NCBI GenBank assembly: GCA_025353165.1
Contig: JANXRE010000162.1
Span: 1 to 55,610, forward strand
Source of the DNA: Acidobacteriota bacterium
GTDB lineage: Bacteria > Acidobacteriota > Terriglobia > Bryobacterales > Bryobacteraceae
Length of the DNA: 55,610 nucleotides
Direction of reading: 5' to 3'
The notes under the pieces were generated by a model. It saw only the letters and a list, made by a program, of their open reading frames with translations. It was not told the origin of the DNA and ran no database searches. The translations under genes were made by a program, and so were the position numbers. Shown piece by piece: positions 1 through 8,956 of this stretch (the first letter of the stretch is position 1; each line of letters opens with the position of its first letter).

Positions 1-310
1 GCCAACCCCAACACAAAGTCCACGCCGTTGTCTTCGCACCAGCTCATCCATGCGTTTCGGCAGAAGCCGGAATCCCCGCGCAGAATGATCTTCACCGCCG
101 GCCACGCCGTCCGAATGTGCGCCACGATTCTTTGTATTTCCCGCAGGCTGCCGAAGGCCGCGTCGTGATTGGCTTCGCGCAGACGCGCGCACAGAACCTG
201 CTCTCCGCAGAAGATGTAGAGCGGCAGATAGCAATAGTGGTCGTAGTAGCCGTGGAAGAACCGTCCTTCCTGTTTCCCGTGCAGCGGCAGGTCGGTGGTG
301 TCCACCCAGG
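1..310 (-). mobile_element. IS1380-family transposase, fragment (runs off window)
   Basis: The minus strand reads open from about 310 to the window edge and carries the IS1380 core: a D-T-T-D-L-P-L-H-G-type stretch (first catalytic Asp region), then EGRFFHGYYD, YLPLYIFCGEQVL, and the second catalytic region LRGDSGFCRNAWMSWCE followed by NGVDFVLGLA. IS1380 enzymes are DDE transposases that cut and paste their own element. The transposase N-terminus is missing: upstream, the open frame passes directly into ASH-domain sequence of a different protein. The C-terminus lies outside the window. This is a broken element, not an intact IS copy. Family recognition is from remembered motifs. Confidence 0.8.
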
Positions 311-560
311 TAGCTGCGACGATGCTCGAAATGGGCAACGCGGCCGACCCGGAGTTAGTCAGCGTCAGGGCCTGCGGCGGGCTGGTGGTGCCGGCCGTCT
401 GGCTGGCGAAGGTGAGCGCCGTCGACGACAGCGCCACGGCGGGAGCAGCCACGCCGGTGCCTCTCACGGTGATGCGTTCCCTGGGTGGCGACATTCGTGA
501 GGTTCTGGCTGCCGAATGTGAGGCTGGGGGCGGATACGTTGAGCGTTGTTTGCAGTATCG
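311..560 (-). pseudogene. ASH/SPD-2/Hydin (choice-of-anchor D) domain fragment
   Basis: Two pieces of an ASH-type beta-sandwich repeat are visible on the minus strand. The first, at about 480-545, reads NVSAPSLTFGSQNLTNVAT. The second, at about 315-475, reads ALTFASQTAGTTSPPQAL followed by LTNSGSAALPISSI. The pieces lie in different frames, so at least one frameshift sits near 470-478. Such domains occur in tandem in large secreted proteins that are common in Acidobacteriota. The second piece runs without a stop into the IS1380 transposase fragment. No start codon or upstream part of the protein is recognisable before about 600. Confidence 0.6.
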
Positions 561-752
561 TGTCCTTTAGCCGGATACGGTGGCCTATGAGATGTGTAGT
601 CCGAACTGAAATGGTTTCAACCGAACTGAATTCGCCGGGAGAGCCTGGAACTGCTCTGGCAACCCCGTTGTGAAACCCTCAAAGTCCGCCCAAAACTCGA
701 GTCAGCCGCGACCGTATCAGGGAGCGATGCGGAACTCCTTACACCGCTATGT

Positions 753-2138
753 TTACTTGCCCTGTTTGGCTCTTCTCTTCGCGACCCAACCTTCCTTGAC
801 AACTTGCCGGCTGCGTCCCAGGGCGAGCGCTTCGGGCGGGACCGGATCGGTGATCACCGAGCCCGCAGCGATGTACGCGCCGTCGCCGACCTGGACCGGC
901 GCCACCAGTGTGGAGTTGCTGCCTACGAAAGCGTTTTTCCCGATGGTAGTGGGGTGCTTCTTGACGCCGTCGTAATTGCACGTGATCGTCCCGGCGCCGA
1001 TGTTGGCGTTCTCGCCAATCTGCGCGTCGCCGAGATAGGCCAGGTGGCTTGCCTTGGCTTCCGCGCCCAAATACGTCTTCTTCAACTCGACAAAATTGCC
1101 GATGTACGCATCGCGTCCAACCCGCGCGTTCATGCGCAACCTTGCGAACGGACCGATGTGCGCGCCCGCTTCGACCACGCAACTCTCGATATGCGTGAAC
1201 GGCTCGATGTGGACAGCGGCTGCCAGCTCGGAGTTCGAAACGATCGAGCAGGAACCGATGCGGCAATCCGATGCCAGGCGCGACGCGCCGAGAATTCGCG
1301 CGAAGGCTTCGATCACCGTATCGTTGCCGATTTGAACGTCGGGGTCCACGATGACGGTCTCGGGCTTTTCGATGGTGACGCCGCCGAGCATCAGTTCGCG
1401 GGTCTTGCGGTCTCTCAGGCTCCGGTCGGCGCCGGCGAGTTCGACACGCGTATTGATTCCGAGCAGCTCCGTCGAGTCCTTCAAGTCGTAGGGCGCCACG
1501 CGGTGCCCGGCGCGAGCCAGAATCTCGGGCATGTCGGTCAGGTAGAGTTCGCCGGATGCCGCGTTGGGAACGATCTCGACGATGTGCTTCCACAGAAGTT
1601 CGGAACCGAAGCAGTAGATTCCGGAATTGATCAGGTCGATGTGAAGCTGTTCCGGCGTCGCCGCTTTGTGTTCGACGATGGCGGCAATGTCGCCGTTGGC
1701 GTCGAGCACCACGCGGCCGTAACCGGTGGGATCGGGCAGGCGGGTGGTGATGAGCGCGGCGGCTTTGCCGGACGCGATCTGCTGGTCGATCAGCGCGCGG
1801 AATGTCGCGGTGGTGAGCAGCGGGCAGTCGCCGTAGGCCACGACCACCGGCCCGTCCTCCTGCCCAGCCGTTTCGCGGCAGCAAAGGACGGCGTGGCCGG
1901 TGCCTTTCGGTTCCGCCTGCAACGCGAAGCGAACGCCGTAGGGTTCCAGGGTGGCTTTGACATGGTCCGCCTGATGGCCTATGACGACGATGATTTTGTG
2001 CGCCGGAGTGACGCCGAGCGCGGCCCGCACGACATGTTCGACGAGCGAAAGACCGCCGGCGCGGTGCAGCACTTTGGCGAGTTTCGATTTCATGCGGGTG
2101 CCCAGACCCGCCGCGAGTATGAGGAACGTTGGATTCAT
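753..2138 (-). CDS. glmU: Bifunctional UDP-GlcNAc pyrophosphorylase / glucosamine-1-phosphate N-acetyltransferase GlmU
   Basis: This cytoplasmic enzyme makes UDP-GlcNAc for peptidoglycan and LPS: it acetylates glucosamine-1-phosphate from acetyl-CoA, then transfers UMP from UTP. The 461 residues match the usual length (about 456). The N-terminal nucleotidyltransferase begins with the signature LAAGLGTRMKSKLAK. The C-terminal half is a left-handed beta-helix of hexapeptide repeats ending in the acetyltransferase active-site region HLAYLGDAQIGENANIGAG, whose His matches the catalytic base of the E. coli enzyme. The ATG overlaps the TGA of the upstream yvcK by 4 bases (ATGA), so the two are very probably co-transcribed. 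Nothing looks broken. Confidence 0.95.
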   Translation of the reverse strand: MNPTFLILAAGLGTRMKSKLAKVLHRAGGLSLVEHVVRAALGVTPAHKIIVVIGHQADHVKATLEPYGVRFALQAEPKGTGHAVLCCRETAGQEDGPVVVAYGDCPLLTTATFRALIDQQIASGKAAALITTRLPDPTGYGRVVLDANGDIAAIVEHKAATPEQLHIDLINSGIYCFGSELLWKHIVEIVPNAASGELYLTDMPEILARAGHRVAPYDLKDSTELLGINTRVELAGADRSLRDRKTRELMLGGVTIEKPETVIVDPDVQIGNDTVIEAFARILGASRLASDCRIGSCSIVSNSELAAAVHIEPFTHIESCVVEAGAHIGPFARLRMNARVGRDAYIGNFVELKKTYLGAEAKASHLAYLGDAQIGENANIGAGTITCNYDGVKKHPTTIGKNAFVGSNSTLVAPVQVGDGAYIAAGSVITDPVPPEALALGRSRQVVKEGWVAKRRAKQGK

Positions 2139-3160
2139 TTTGTTCTTGAGCCGCGCGCTTGCGATGCCAGTTGAATGGCGACGGCGGCGGAAGCGCCGGG
2201 GTCATGACGCACAAGATTACGATCCATCGCCAGCGGCGCTCCGACGACCTTCAATCCCATGGCCTCCAGCCGAACGTTGTCGTTCACGACCGGCTGGGCG
2301 CCGTCCTTGGCGTACCTGCGCAGCAAGGCCGGAGCCACGGGCTTCGTGTTTACGATGACGTAGTCCATGATGCGGTGTCCCCGGGCATGCTTGACGATGG
2401 CCTCCGCGTGATCCGACGCAGTGAAGCCGATGGTTTCGCCGGGCTGCCACATCAGATTTACAAAATAGGCCTTGACCGCGCGAGAGGATTCGATGGCCTC
2501 TGGAACACCCTTGACCAAGAGGTTCGGAACAATGCTGGTGTAAAGCGAGCCCGGGCCGAAAGTGATCAGGTCCGCCTCGGCGAAAGCATCCAGAGTGGCT
2601 GGCAGCGGGCGGCAGCTCCGCGGTTTGAGACGAATCTCGGAAATGCGCGAGCGCGTCCTGCTGATCCTGGTCTCACCGGCGACGATTCGGCCGTTCTCCA
2701 GAATCGCCTCCAGCGCCACATCGTCGGCGGTGGACGGAAAGATGCGGCCCCGGCTCGCCAGAATCTCCGACGAGACCCGCACTGCCTGCGGGAAGTCTCC
2801 GGTCAGTTCCGTCAAAGCGGTGAGGAAGAGGTTTCCAAAGCTGTGTCCCTTGAGCCCGCGCCCGGCCGCGAAGCGGTAATTGAACAGCCGCGAGAGCAGC
2901 GCTTCATCTTCGGAGAGCGCGACCATGCAGTTGCGGATATCTCCGGGCGGCAGCACGTCGAATTCGCGCCGCAAGCGGCCCGAGCTTCCGCCGTCGTCCG
3001 TCGTGGTGACGACGGCGGTAATTTCAACCGAGGGTTGAGCTGCGTCCTTTCCCGTTGAAACATAGCGTTTCAGACCGCGCAGGAGCGAGGACAGACCTGT
3101 GCCACCGCCGATGACGACGATTCGCAAGGGACCGGACGAAGCTGCTGTCTCGACGGCGAT
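2135..3160 (-). CDS. yvcK: YvcK/CofD-like gluconeogenesis factor (likely ATC start)
   Basis: YvcK-family proteins bind UDP-sugars and tie central metabolism to cell-wall synthesis, which fits the overlap with glmU. The protein opens with a Rossmann-like loop, IVVIGGGTGLSSLLRGLK, then TTDDGGSSGRLRREF and DIRNCMVALS, all family hallmarks. A further conserved block is FGPGSLYTSIVPNL. The start is unusual. No ATG, GTG or TTG lies between the domain and deep inside the divergent gene, but an ATC at 3160-3158 has GGAG at 3172-3169 with 8 bases of spacing. Starting there gives 341 residues, close to the family norm. The alternative is an ATG about 280 bases upstream, overlapping the transglutaminase gene on the other strand, which would add a tail with no family likeness. 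Confidence 0.88.
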   Translation of the reverse strand: MAVETAASSGPLRIVVIGGGTGLSSLLRGLKRYVSTGKDAAQPSVEITAVVTTTDDGGSSGRLRREFDVLPPGDIRNCMVALSEDEALLSRLFNYRFAAGRGLKGHSFGNLFLTALTELTGDFPQAVRVSSEILASRGRIFPSTADDVALEAILENGRIVAGETRISRTRSRISEIRLKPRSCRPLPATLDAFAEADLITFGPGSLYTSIVPNLLVKGVPEAIESSRAVKAYFVNLMWQPGETIGFTASDHAEAIVKHARGHRIMDYVIVNTKPVAPALLRRYAKDGAQPVVNDNVRLEAMGLKVVGAPLAMDRNLVRHDPGASAAVAIQLASQARGSRTK

Positions 3161-3212
3161 TTTTCTTTCTCCTACAGATAGAATCTCACGTTCGATAAAA
3201 TGGTTATCAGTT
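3161..3212. promoter_or_regulatory. Divergent yvcK/transglutaminase spacer with yvcK Shine-Dalgarno
   Basis: This 52-bp gap lies between the inferred ATC start of yvcK (minus) and the ATG of the transglutaminase gene (plus). On the minus strand TAGGAGAAAGAAAA stands directly before the ATC, a strong ribosome binding site at ideal distance; it is the main reason for choosing that start. Promoters for both genes must lie in or next to this gap. No clear -35/-10 pair was seen. Confidence 0.5.
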
Positions 3213-5363
3213 ATGGCGTCCGTCGCGGGCGCAGGCGGGCCGTCCCCCGCGCGCAACATCGATCGATTTTTCGAGTATTCGCTGCTGGGCATGCTCGCCA
3301 GCGGCTTTTTCGCCGTGCTCGGCTCGGGCTTCCTCGACCTGCCGACCGCCGCGGTGATGACCTGCGCCCTGGTGGCGCGCGTTCTGATCCTGTCGGACCT
3401 GCTCCCGCTCAACGCATCTCCGCGGCTGGTCACGGCGATCACGCTCGCCTATATTGGTTTCTATCCGCTGGATTATCTGTTCCTCTCGCGCGAATTCGTG
3501 CCCGCGACCGTACACCTGGTCTTCTTCCTGGCCGTCACGAAACTGCTCACGGCCCGTTCGGAGCGCGATTACGCGCTGGTGACGATCGTCGCTTTCCTGG
3601 AATTGCTGGCGGCCTCCATCATCTCCGGCAGCCTGAATTTTTTCGCGTTCCTCGGGTTATTCATCCTGTTTGCGGTCGCGACGTTCGCCAGCGGAGAGAT
3701 CCGGCGTTCCACGCGGAAGCAGGCACGGCTGGTGCGCGCCGGCCTGCGCTCTATTCAGTGGCGCGTGGCGGGACTGACTTTCGTGGTGGCGATCGGCATT
3801 CTTGCGCTGACCGCGGGAATGTTCTTCATTCTTCCCCGCACGGCGCGCGCGGCTTTCCAGCGCCTGGTTCCGGACCAGTTCCGGCTACAGGGCTTTTCGA
3901 ACGAGGTGGTGCTGGGGGAAATCGGCGAGATCAAGACCAGCAGCGCGCCGGTGATGCGGGTTCGCAAGGTGGAGGCCTTATCGGCTCCGGGCTCTCTGCA
4001 ACTTTCGGAACTTACGGCCAACCTGAAATGGCGAGGCACGGCCCTGTCACGGTTCGACGGGCACCGCTGGTACAACCCTGTTCCGATTCGAGAGCACAGC
4101 ATTCGCATGGATCCGCTGACTCAGTTGATTGAAGACAGCCAGCGTCCTCCTCGCAGCGTCCGGCGGCTTAACTACGAAGTTCACATGCAGGACACGAGCG
4201 ACGAGGTGCTGTTCTTCGCCGGGATTCCGGAGTACCTGAGCATCAATGCGCCATCCATCAAGCGGTCTTTTACGGACAGGTATCGGATTCCGTTTGGGTT
4301 CATGCGGAATGTCTCGTACATCGCTTGGAGCTATCTGCCGGGGCCGGAGGGCGAGGGTACTCCGCCTGCCCTTCCAGCGAACGAACGCGAGGATTATCTC
4401 CAACTGCCTTCGATGGATCCGCGGATCGCAAGCTTGACCAGCGAATGGACGGCGGGAGCGCGGACGCCGGCGCGGGAGGCCGAGGCGATTGAGAGCCACT
4501 TGCGTCACGACTTCCGATACTCGTTGAAGCTGCCGAAGTCGCAGCCGGCCGATCCGATCGCGGATTTTCTGTTCCGGCGGCGGCAGGGCCATTGCGAATA
4601 CTTTGCGTCGTCGATGGCCGTGATGCTGCGCGCAATCGGGATCCCCTCGCGAGTGGTAACGGGCTTTCAAAGCGGCGAATTGAACCCGATCAGCGGGTGG
4701 CTGGTGATCCGGTCGTCGGACGCGCACAGTTGGGTGGAGGCCTGGATGCCGGGACGGGGTTGGACGGTGTTCGACCCGACGCCGCCGGATCCGAACGCCG
4801 GGGTGGTGACGGCCTGGACCCGCATCGGCTACTATTTCGACGCGGCGGAGACATTCTGGCAAGAGTGGGTCCTGAACTACAGCATGGACCGGCAATACCT
4901 GCTCGCGCTGAAGATGCAGAGCTCGACGCGATCGGGGTTGAACTGGATGGACAGCGCCGTGTCGTCCATCGACGAGGCCCGGCAGGCGGCGACCGCGTTC
5001 TTCCGCCGGTGGGGAGCAAGCCTGGCGGTGATTTTGATCGCGGCCGCCCTGGTCATCTATTTCGGACCGCGGATACGGTTGACGTGGAATACGCGCCGCC
5101 GGGTGTTGCGGGCGCAGCGGGGAGAGGCGCAGGCGTCCGATGCGACGCTGCTCTATCTCCACATGCTGACTCTGCTTTCGCGCCGGGGCATCGAGAAACC
5201 GGCATGGGCCACTCCTATCGAATTCGCGCGGTGTCTTCCGGCGTCGGAGGTTGCGCCGGTGGTGGAAGACCTTACCTCGGCATACAACGATCTGCGTTTT
5301 GGCGGGCGGCGGGAAGCGGCTGGGCGGATGGTGGCGTTGCTGGAGCAACTCGAGCGGATGTGA
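3213..5363 (+). CDS. DUF3488/transglutaminase-like membrane protein (TgpA type)
   Basis: A membrane protein of about 716 residues. It has several N-terminal transmembrane helices (about residues 15-215), a large outside domain with a transglutaminase/cysteine-protease core, one more helix near 585-610 and a C-terminal DUF4129-like tail. The catalytic triad is visible: Cys461 in GHCEYFASSMAVMLR, His505 in SDAHSWVEAW and Asp521 in FDPTPPDP. Homologues of Pseudomonas TgpA are thought to process peptides or proteins at the cell surface; the substrate here is unknown. The ATG at 3213 is chosen because the residues encoded upstream overlap the yvcK 5' end and look unlike protein sequence. argD follows after 21 bases. 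Confidence 0.88.
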   Translation: MASVAGAGGPSPARNIDRFFEYSLLGMLASGFFAVLGSGFLDLPTAAVMTCALVARVLILSDLLPLNASPRLVTAITLAYIGFYPLDYLFLSREFVPATVHLVFFLAVTKLLTARSERDYALVTIVAFLELLAASIISGSLNFFAFLGLFILFAVATFASGEIRRSTRKQARLVRAGLRSIQWRVAGLTFVVAIGILALTAGMFFILPRTARAAFQRLVPDQFRLQGFSNEVVLGEIGEIKTSSAPVMRVRKVEALSAPGSLQLSELTANLKWRGTALSRFDGHRWYNPVPIREHSIRMDPLTQLIEDSQRPPRSVRRLNYEVHMQDTSDEVLFFAGIPEYLSINAPSIKRSFTDRYRIPFGFMRNVSYIAWSYLPGPEGEGTPPALPANEREDYLQLPSMDPRIASLTSEWTAGARTPAREAEAIESHLRHDFRYSLKLPKSQPADPIADFLFRRRQGHCEYFASSMAVMLRAIGIPSRVVTGFQSGELNPISGWLVIRSSDAHSWVEAWMPGRGWTVFDPTPPDPNAGVVTAWTRIGYYFDAAETFWQEWVLNYSMDRQYLLALKMQSSTRSGLNWMDSAVSSIDEARQAATAFFRRWGASLAVILIAAALVIYFGPRIRLTWNTRRRVLRAQRGEAQASDATLLYLHMLTLLSRRGIEKPAWATPIEFARCLPASEVAPVVEDLTSAYNDLRFGGRREAAGRMVALLEQLERM

Positions 5364-5384
5364 ACAGCCCGGTATGATGAATCA

Positions 5385-6617
5385 ATGAGCACATCTACGC
5401 CCACCGCCGAGGTCTCCGTGACCTCGCCGGTCATGGAATTAGAGAAGCAATATCTTCTTCAGAATTACAGCCGGTATCCGCTGGTGCTCACGCGCGGGCG
5501 CGGCTGCTACGTTTACGACGACAAGGGCAAGCGGTACTTGGATCTGATCTCGGGAATCGGCGTGAACGCGCTTGGACATGCGCACCCGCGCATCGTACGG
5601 ACGATCCGGCAGCAGGCGGCCCTGCTGATTCACACGTCGAATCTGTACTATCACGAGTACCAAGGCAAACTGGCGCAGAAGTTGGCCGAAGTGAGCGGAT
5701 TGCAGCGGACTTTCTTCACGAATTCGGGGACCGAGGCGATGGAAGGCGCGCTCAAGATGGTGAAGGCGCATGGGGCGCGGATCAGTCCCGGGAAGATCGA
5801 GATCATCTCGCTCGAGAACTCGTTCCACGGCCGCTCTCTGGGGGCTTTGTCGATCACCGGACAGGAGAAGTACAGGCGCGATTTTGAGCCGCTGCTGCCC
5901 GGCGTTCACTTCGTGCCCGCGAACGACATCACCGCGCTGGAGCAGATGTTTTCCGAGCGCACGGCGGGATTTGTGGTCGAGGCGATTCAGGGCGAAGGCG
6001 GCATCTACCCGATGCGCCAGGAGTACCTGCGAAAAGCGCGGGAACTGGCGGACCGCTACGACGCCCTGCTGGTATTCGATGAGACGCAGTGCGGCGTCGG
6101 ACGTCCCGGCACCTATTTCGCGTATCAGTTGTTCGACCCGGTTATTCTGCCGGACGTGATGATCGCCGCCAAACCCATCGGCTGCGGCCTGCCGCTGGGT
6201 TTCATCGTGGCGAACGAGAGGGCGGCGGCGGCGATCGGACCGGGAATGCACGGATCGACCTTCGGCGGCGGACCGCTGGCCACTCGCGTCGGACTGGAGG
6301 CGATGGAGATTATCGGCGAGCTGCTGCCGCATATCGAGCAGGTGGGCGGATATTTCCGCATGCGGCTCACGGAACTGTCTCGCCACTTCCAGTTTATCCG
6401 CGAGGTGCGCGGGGCCGGGCTGATGATCGGCGTCCAGATGGACAGGCCGTGCAAACAGATGGTGACGGATGCGATGGCGCTGGGGTTGCTGATCAACTGC
6501 ACGCACGAAACCGTCCTCCGCATGCTGCCTCCGTATATTTTGACGGAGCAGGAAGTGGATCGCGCGGTGGCGGGGCTGAAGAAGGTGTTTGCGGCGGCGG
6601 AGAAGGCTGGACTGTAG
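5385..6617 (+). CDS. argD: Acetylornithine/ornithine-type aminotransferase (class III, PLP)
   Basis: A 410-residue class III aminotransferase. The PLP-binding Lys lies in MIAAKPIGCGLPLGF, preceded by the Asp of VFDETQCGVGRPGTYF, with the glycine-rich NSGTEAMEGALKMVK phosphate-binding stretch near the N-terminus. The likeliest role is acetylornithine aminotransferase in arginine synthesis (possibly also succinyldiaminopimelate); ornithine or 4-aminobutyrate aminotransferase cannot be excluded. No other arg genes are near. Its TAG stop at 6615-6617 directly abuts the stop of the convergent manC gene, with no base between them. Confidence 0.85.
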   Translation: MSTSTPTAEVSVTSPVMELEKQYLLQNYSRYPLVLTRGRGCYVYDDKGKRYLDLISGIGVNALGHAHPRIVRTIRQQAALLIHTSNLYYHEYQGKLAQKLAEVSGLQRTFFTNSGTEAMEGALKMVKAHGARISPGKIEIISLENSFHGRSLGALSITGQEKYRRDFEPLLPGVHFVPANDITALEQMFSERTAGFVVEAIQGEGGIYPMRQEYLRKARELADRYDALLVFDETQCGVGRPGTYFAYQLFDPVILPDVMIAAKPIGCGLPLGFIVANERAAAAIGPGMHGSTFGGGPLATRVGLEAMEIIGELLPHIEQVGGYFRMRLTELSRHFQFIREVRGAGLMIGVQMDRPCKQMVTDAMALGLLINCTHETVLRMLPPYILTEQEVDRAVAGLKKVFAAAEKAGL

Positions 6618-7697
6618 TTACAGCAAGTCGTCGCGCTTCTGCTTTTCGAGCAGCTTCACGATCTCGCCGACCTGTTGCGCCCGGCCGCGATCGGCGATGA
6701 GGAGCGCGTCGGGGGTGTCGACGATCACCAGATCCTTCACGCCCAGGAGCGCCACCAGTTTGCCTTCCACGTCGAAGTAGGTTCGCTCGGAATCGATGGT
6801 CAGGGCCTCGCCGCGGCCGCCGTTTCCGTGCGGGTCGCGGGGCAGGAGTTCGTAGAGCGCGTTCCAGCTTCCCACGTCGTTCCAGCCGATGTCGTCCGCC
6901 ATCAGGCCGACGACGTTCCGGGCTCTTTCGAGGACCGCGTAGTCGATGGAAATATTCTCGGCCTGTGGGAAGAACTCGGCGACGCCTGCGCCGAAACGCC
7001 GGCTCGTGAACGGCGGTATCCGTTCGATGAGCGCGGTAGTGGCCGGCAGATGGCGGCGCAGTTCGTCGAGCAGCACCGAGGTCCGCCAGAAAAACATTCC
7101 GGCGTTCCAGCAGAAGCGTCCGGATGCGACGAACTGTTCGGCGGTGGCGGAATCGGGCTTTTCGCGGAAGCTCAGGACCGTCGACGGCACGGTTGAGCCC
7201 GCGCGCACGCCTTCCGGGAACTCGACGTATCCGTATCCCGTTTCGGCCCATCGCGGCTGAATGCCGAGGACGGCGATGTGCCCCTGAGCAGCCGCGCGGA
7301 ACGCCGGTTTTACCAGCCTCAAATAGCGCGCAGCCTTCAGGATGATGTGATCCGCCGGGAACACGCCCATGACCGAATCCGGATCGAGTCCGTGCAAAAT
7401 GTGCGCAGCCAGGCCGATCGCCGGGGCGGTATTGCGCTGGGCGGGTTCGGCAATGATCTGCTTCCTGGGGACTTCCGGGAGTTGTTTGACGATCTCGTCG
7501 CGGAGATGATCGTTGGTCAGGATCCAGATGCGGTCCGGCGGTAAAACGGGCCCGAGGCGATCGACAGTTTGCTGAATGAGCGAGCGGTCGCCGAAGAAGG
7601 TCAAAACTTGCTTGGCGCGCGCCCGGCGGCTTCGAGGCCAGAATCGCGTGCCGCGACCGCCGGCGAGGATCAGGCCGTAGTTATTGGCCTTGGGCAT
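6618..7697 (-). CDS. manC: Mannose-1-phosphate guanylyltransferase
   Basis: Makes GDP-mannose from mannose-1-phosphate and GTP, feeding LPS, exopolysaccharide or glycoprotein glycans in the cytoplasm. The 359-residue protein has the nucleotidyltransferase signature LILAGGRGTRFWPRSR, then AEPAQRNTAPAIGLAA, FPADHII and ETGYGYVEF, the set typical of the monofunctional GMP enzymes. The C-terminal isomerase domain of longer ManC/AlgA proteins is absent. Its first 17 bases overlap the 3' end of lepB on the same strand, so the two are probably translated together. Confidence 0.92.
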   Translation of the reverse strand: MPKANNYGLILAGGRGTRFWPRSRRARAKQVLTFFGDRSLIQQTVDRLGPVLPPDRIWILTNDHLRDEIVKQLPEVPRKQIIAEPAQRNTAPAIGLAAHILHGLDPDSVMGVFPADHIILKAARYLRLVKPAFRAAAQGHIAVLGIQPRWAETGYGYVEFPEGVRAGSTVPSTVLSFREKPDSATAEQFVASGRFCWNAGMFFWRTSVLLDELRRHLPATTALIERIPPFTSRRFGAGVAEFFPQAENISIDYAVLERARNVVGLMADDIGWNDVGSWNALYELLPRDPHGNGGRGEALTIDSERTYFDVEGKLVALLGVKDLVIVDTPDALLIADRGRAQQVGEIVKLLEKQKRDDLL

Positions 7698-8430
7698 AGT
7701 GAAGGGGCTGTCCGCGCACCAGAAGGAGCGTTCGCGGCCACCGGGTCTTGCCGAAGAAATTCTGCGCGAGATCGATGAAATGGCGGGCGGAGAAATCGAT
7801 CAGGTCCTCGGTGGGAGCATCGTACGACCACCAGATGATGAACGGCTTGCCGATGATGTTGTCGCGCGGGACGAATCCCCAGTAGCGGCTGTCGAGCGAG
7901 TTGTCGCGGTTGTCGCCCATTGCGAAGAACGAGTCCGGGGGGACCACGACTTCGCCGTTGACTACGTTGTTGGCAAGCATTTCGCGGCCTTGCGGCATAA
8001 CGGGGCCGACGGCCTCGGCGGGAAAATTGTCGCGGTAGAACTCGGTTCCCGCAAAAATGTGTTGCGTGTACGGCTCGTACAGCTTCCGCCCGTTCAGGTA
8101 GACCTCTTTGTTGGCGACGCGGATGCGGTCGCCCGGCATGCCGATCAGGCGCTTGACATAGTTTTGGCGCGGGTCGGGCGGCCAGCGAAACACGATGATG
8201 TCGCCCCGCTGGAGCGGCGTGTAGGGCAGCAGGTGCTTACCGATCGCGCCGGCGGGGGCGTAGGAGAGCTTGTCGACCAGCATGTGGTCGCCCGTCATGA
8301 CGGTGCTCTCCATGGAGGACGTGGGGACGACGAACGCCTGAACGAGCGTCGTGGTTCCGAACAGAAGGATAACGAAGGTGACGGTCCACTCGGCGATGAA
8401 GGCTCTTACGGACTCGGCGATGTTTCTCAT
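7681..8430 (-). CDS. lepB: Signal peptidase I
   Basis: Cleaves signal peptides of Sec and Tat exports on the outer face of the inner membrane. The 249-residue protein has one N-terminal transmembrane helix (about 12-32), then the catalytic Ser in PTSSMESTVMTGD and the Lys region YVKRLIGMPGDRI, followed by the family box MGDNRDNSLDSRYWG. All S26 signature boxes are intact. It overlaps the downstream manC by 17 bases. An AT-rich stretch upstream (about 8560-8640) is the likely promoter region. Confidence 0.94.
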   Translation of the reverse strand: MRNIAESVRAFIAEWTVTFVILLFGTTTLVQAFVVPTSSMESTVMTGDHMLVDKLSYAPAGAIGKHLLPYTPLQRGDIIVFRWPPDPRQNYVKRLIGMPGDRIRVANKEVYLNGRKLYEPYTQHIFAGTEFYRDNFPAEAVGPVMPQGREMLANNVVNGEVVVPPDSFFAMGDNRDNSLDSRYWGFVPRDNIIGKPFIIWWSYDAPTEDLIDFSARHFIDLAQNFFGKTRWPRTLLLVRGQPLHYAQGQ

Positions 8431-8664
8431 GGCTGCAAGAGTTATTTTAGCGCGGGGGAGTGCTGTACAACACCCTCAACCGTTACGGAACGCGCTTCCC
8501 GCCGCGCCGAGCCTTTGCCAGACAGCCCCAAATGTACACCTCGTTCTGGAAGAAGTGGCTTATTGTAAATAAAGTGAACTGAAAATCTCTTCCGCTATCA
8601 TTCGGTAAACTTACTATCAATTATTCTTCAGTAACTCCGAGATGGGATCGCGGGCCAGCCTATT
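8431..8664. other. Intergenic region, AT-rich part near 8560-8640
   Basis: No gene is recognisable here. The stretch from about 8560 to 8640 is clearly richer in A and T than its surroundings and probably holds the lepB-manC promoter. No convincing -35/-10 pair at proper spacing could be fixed by eye. Confidence 0.3.
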
Positions 8665-8914
8665 CGCATCGCTGCCGTTGCCGATCCTGGTGGACGGCGG
8701 TATATTCGCCGCGGCACCGACGTGGTGAAGGCGCTAACTAGCTCTCGGCGCGCAGGTCGTGCAAATCGGCCGCGCTTATTTGTGGAGTCTGGGCCTGGCC
8801 GGCACCGAGGGAGTCGCCGCCGTCGTGCAGATCTTACGCAAGGAATTCGAACTGGCCATGGCGCTGCTGGGCCGTGCCATACTCGCGGGCGTCGATCGTT
8901 CGGTGCCGCGGTAA
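8665..8914 (+). pseudogene. Remnant of an FMN-dependent alpha-hydroxy-acid dehydrogenase (LldD-type), C-terminus
   Basis: Only the last quarter of the protein is left. The pieces LPILVDGG, RRGTDVVKAL, LGAQVVQIGRAYLWSL and GLAGTEGVAAVVQILRKEFE, then LAMALLGR, are the C-terminal FMN-binding barrel of the L-lactate/glycolate oxidase family. They lie in different frames: one shift is near 8700 (after VDGG) and another near 8740 (after KAL). The last piece ends with a TAA at 8912-8914. No catalytic N-terminal part remains, so it cannot work as an enzyme. Confidence 0.75.
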
Positions 8915-8956
8915 AACCTCAGCAGGACCGGTTTGGCCGGATTTGCGTGCGCAACC

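Noticed and set aside
804-2174. Long plus-strand open frame opposite glmU
   Set aside because: Shadow of the glmU codon pattern; no protein likeness.
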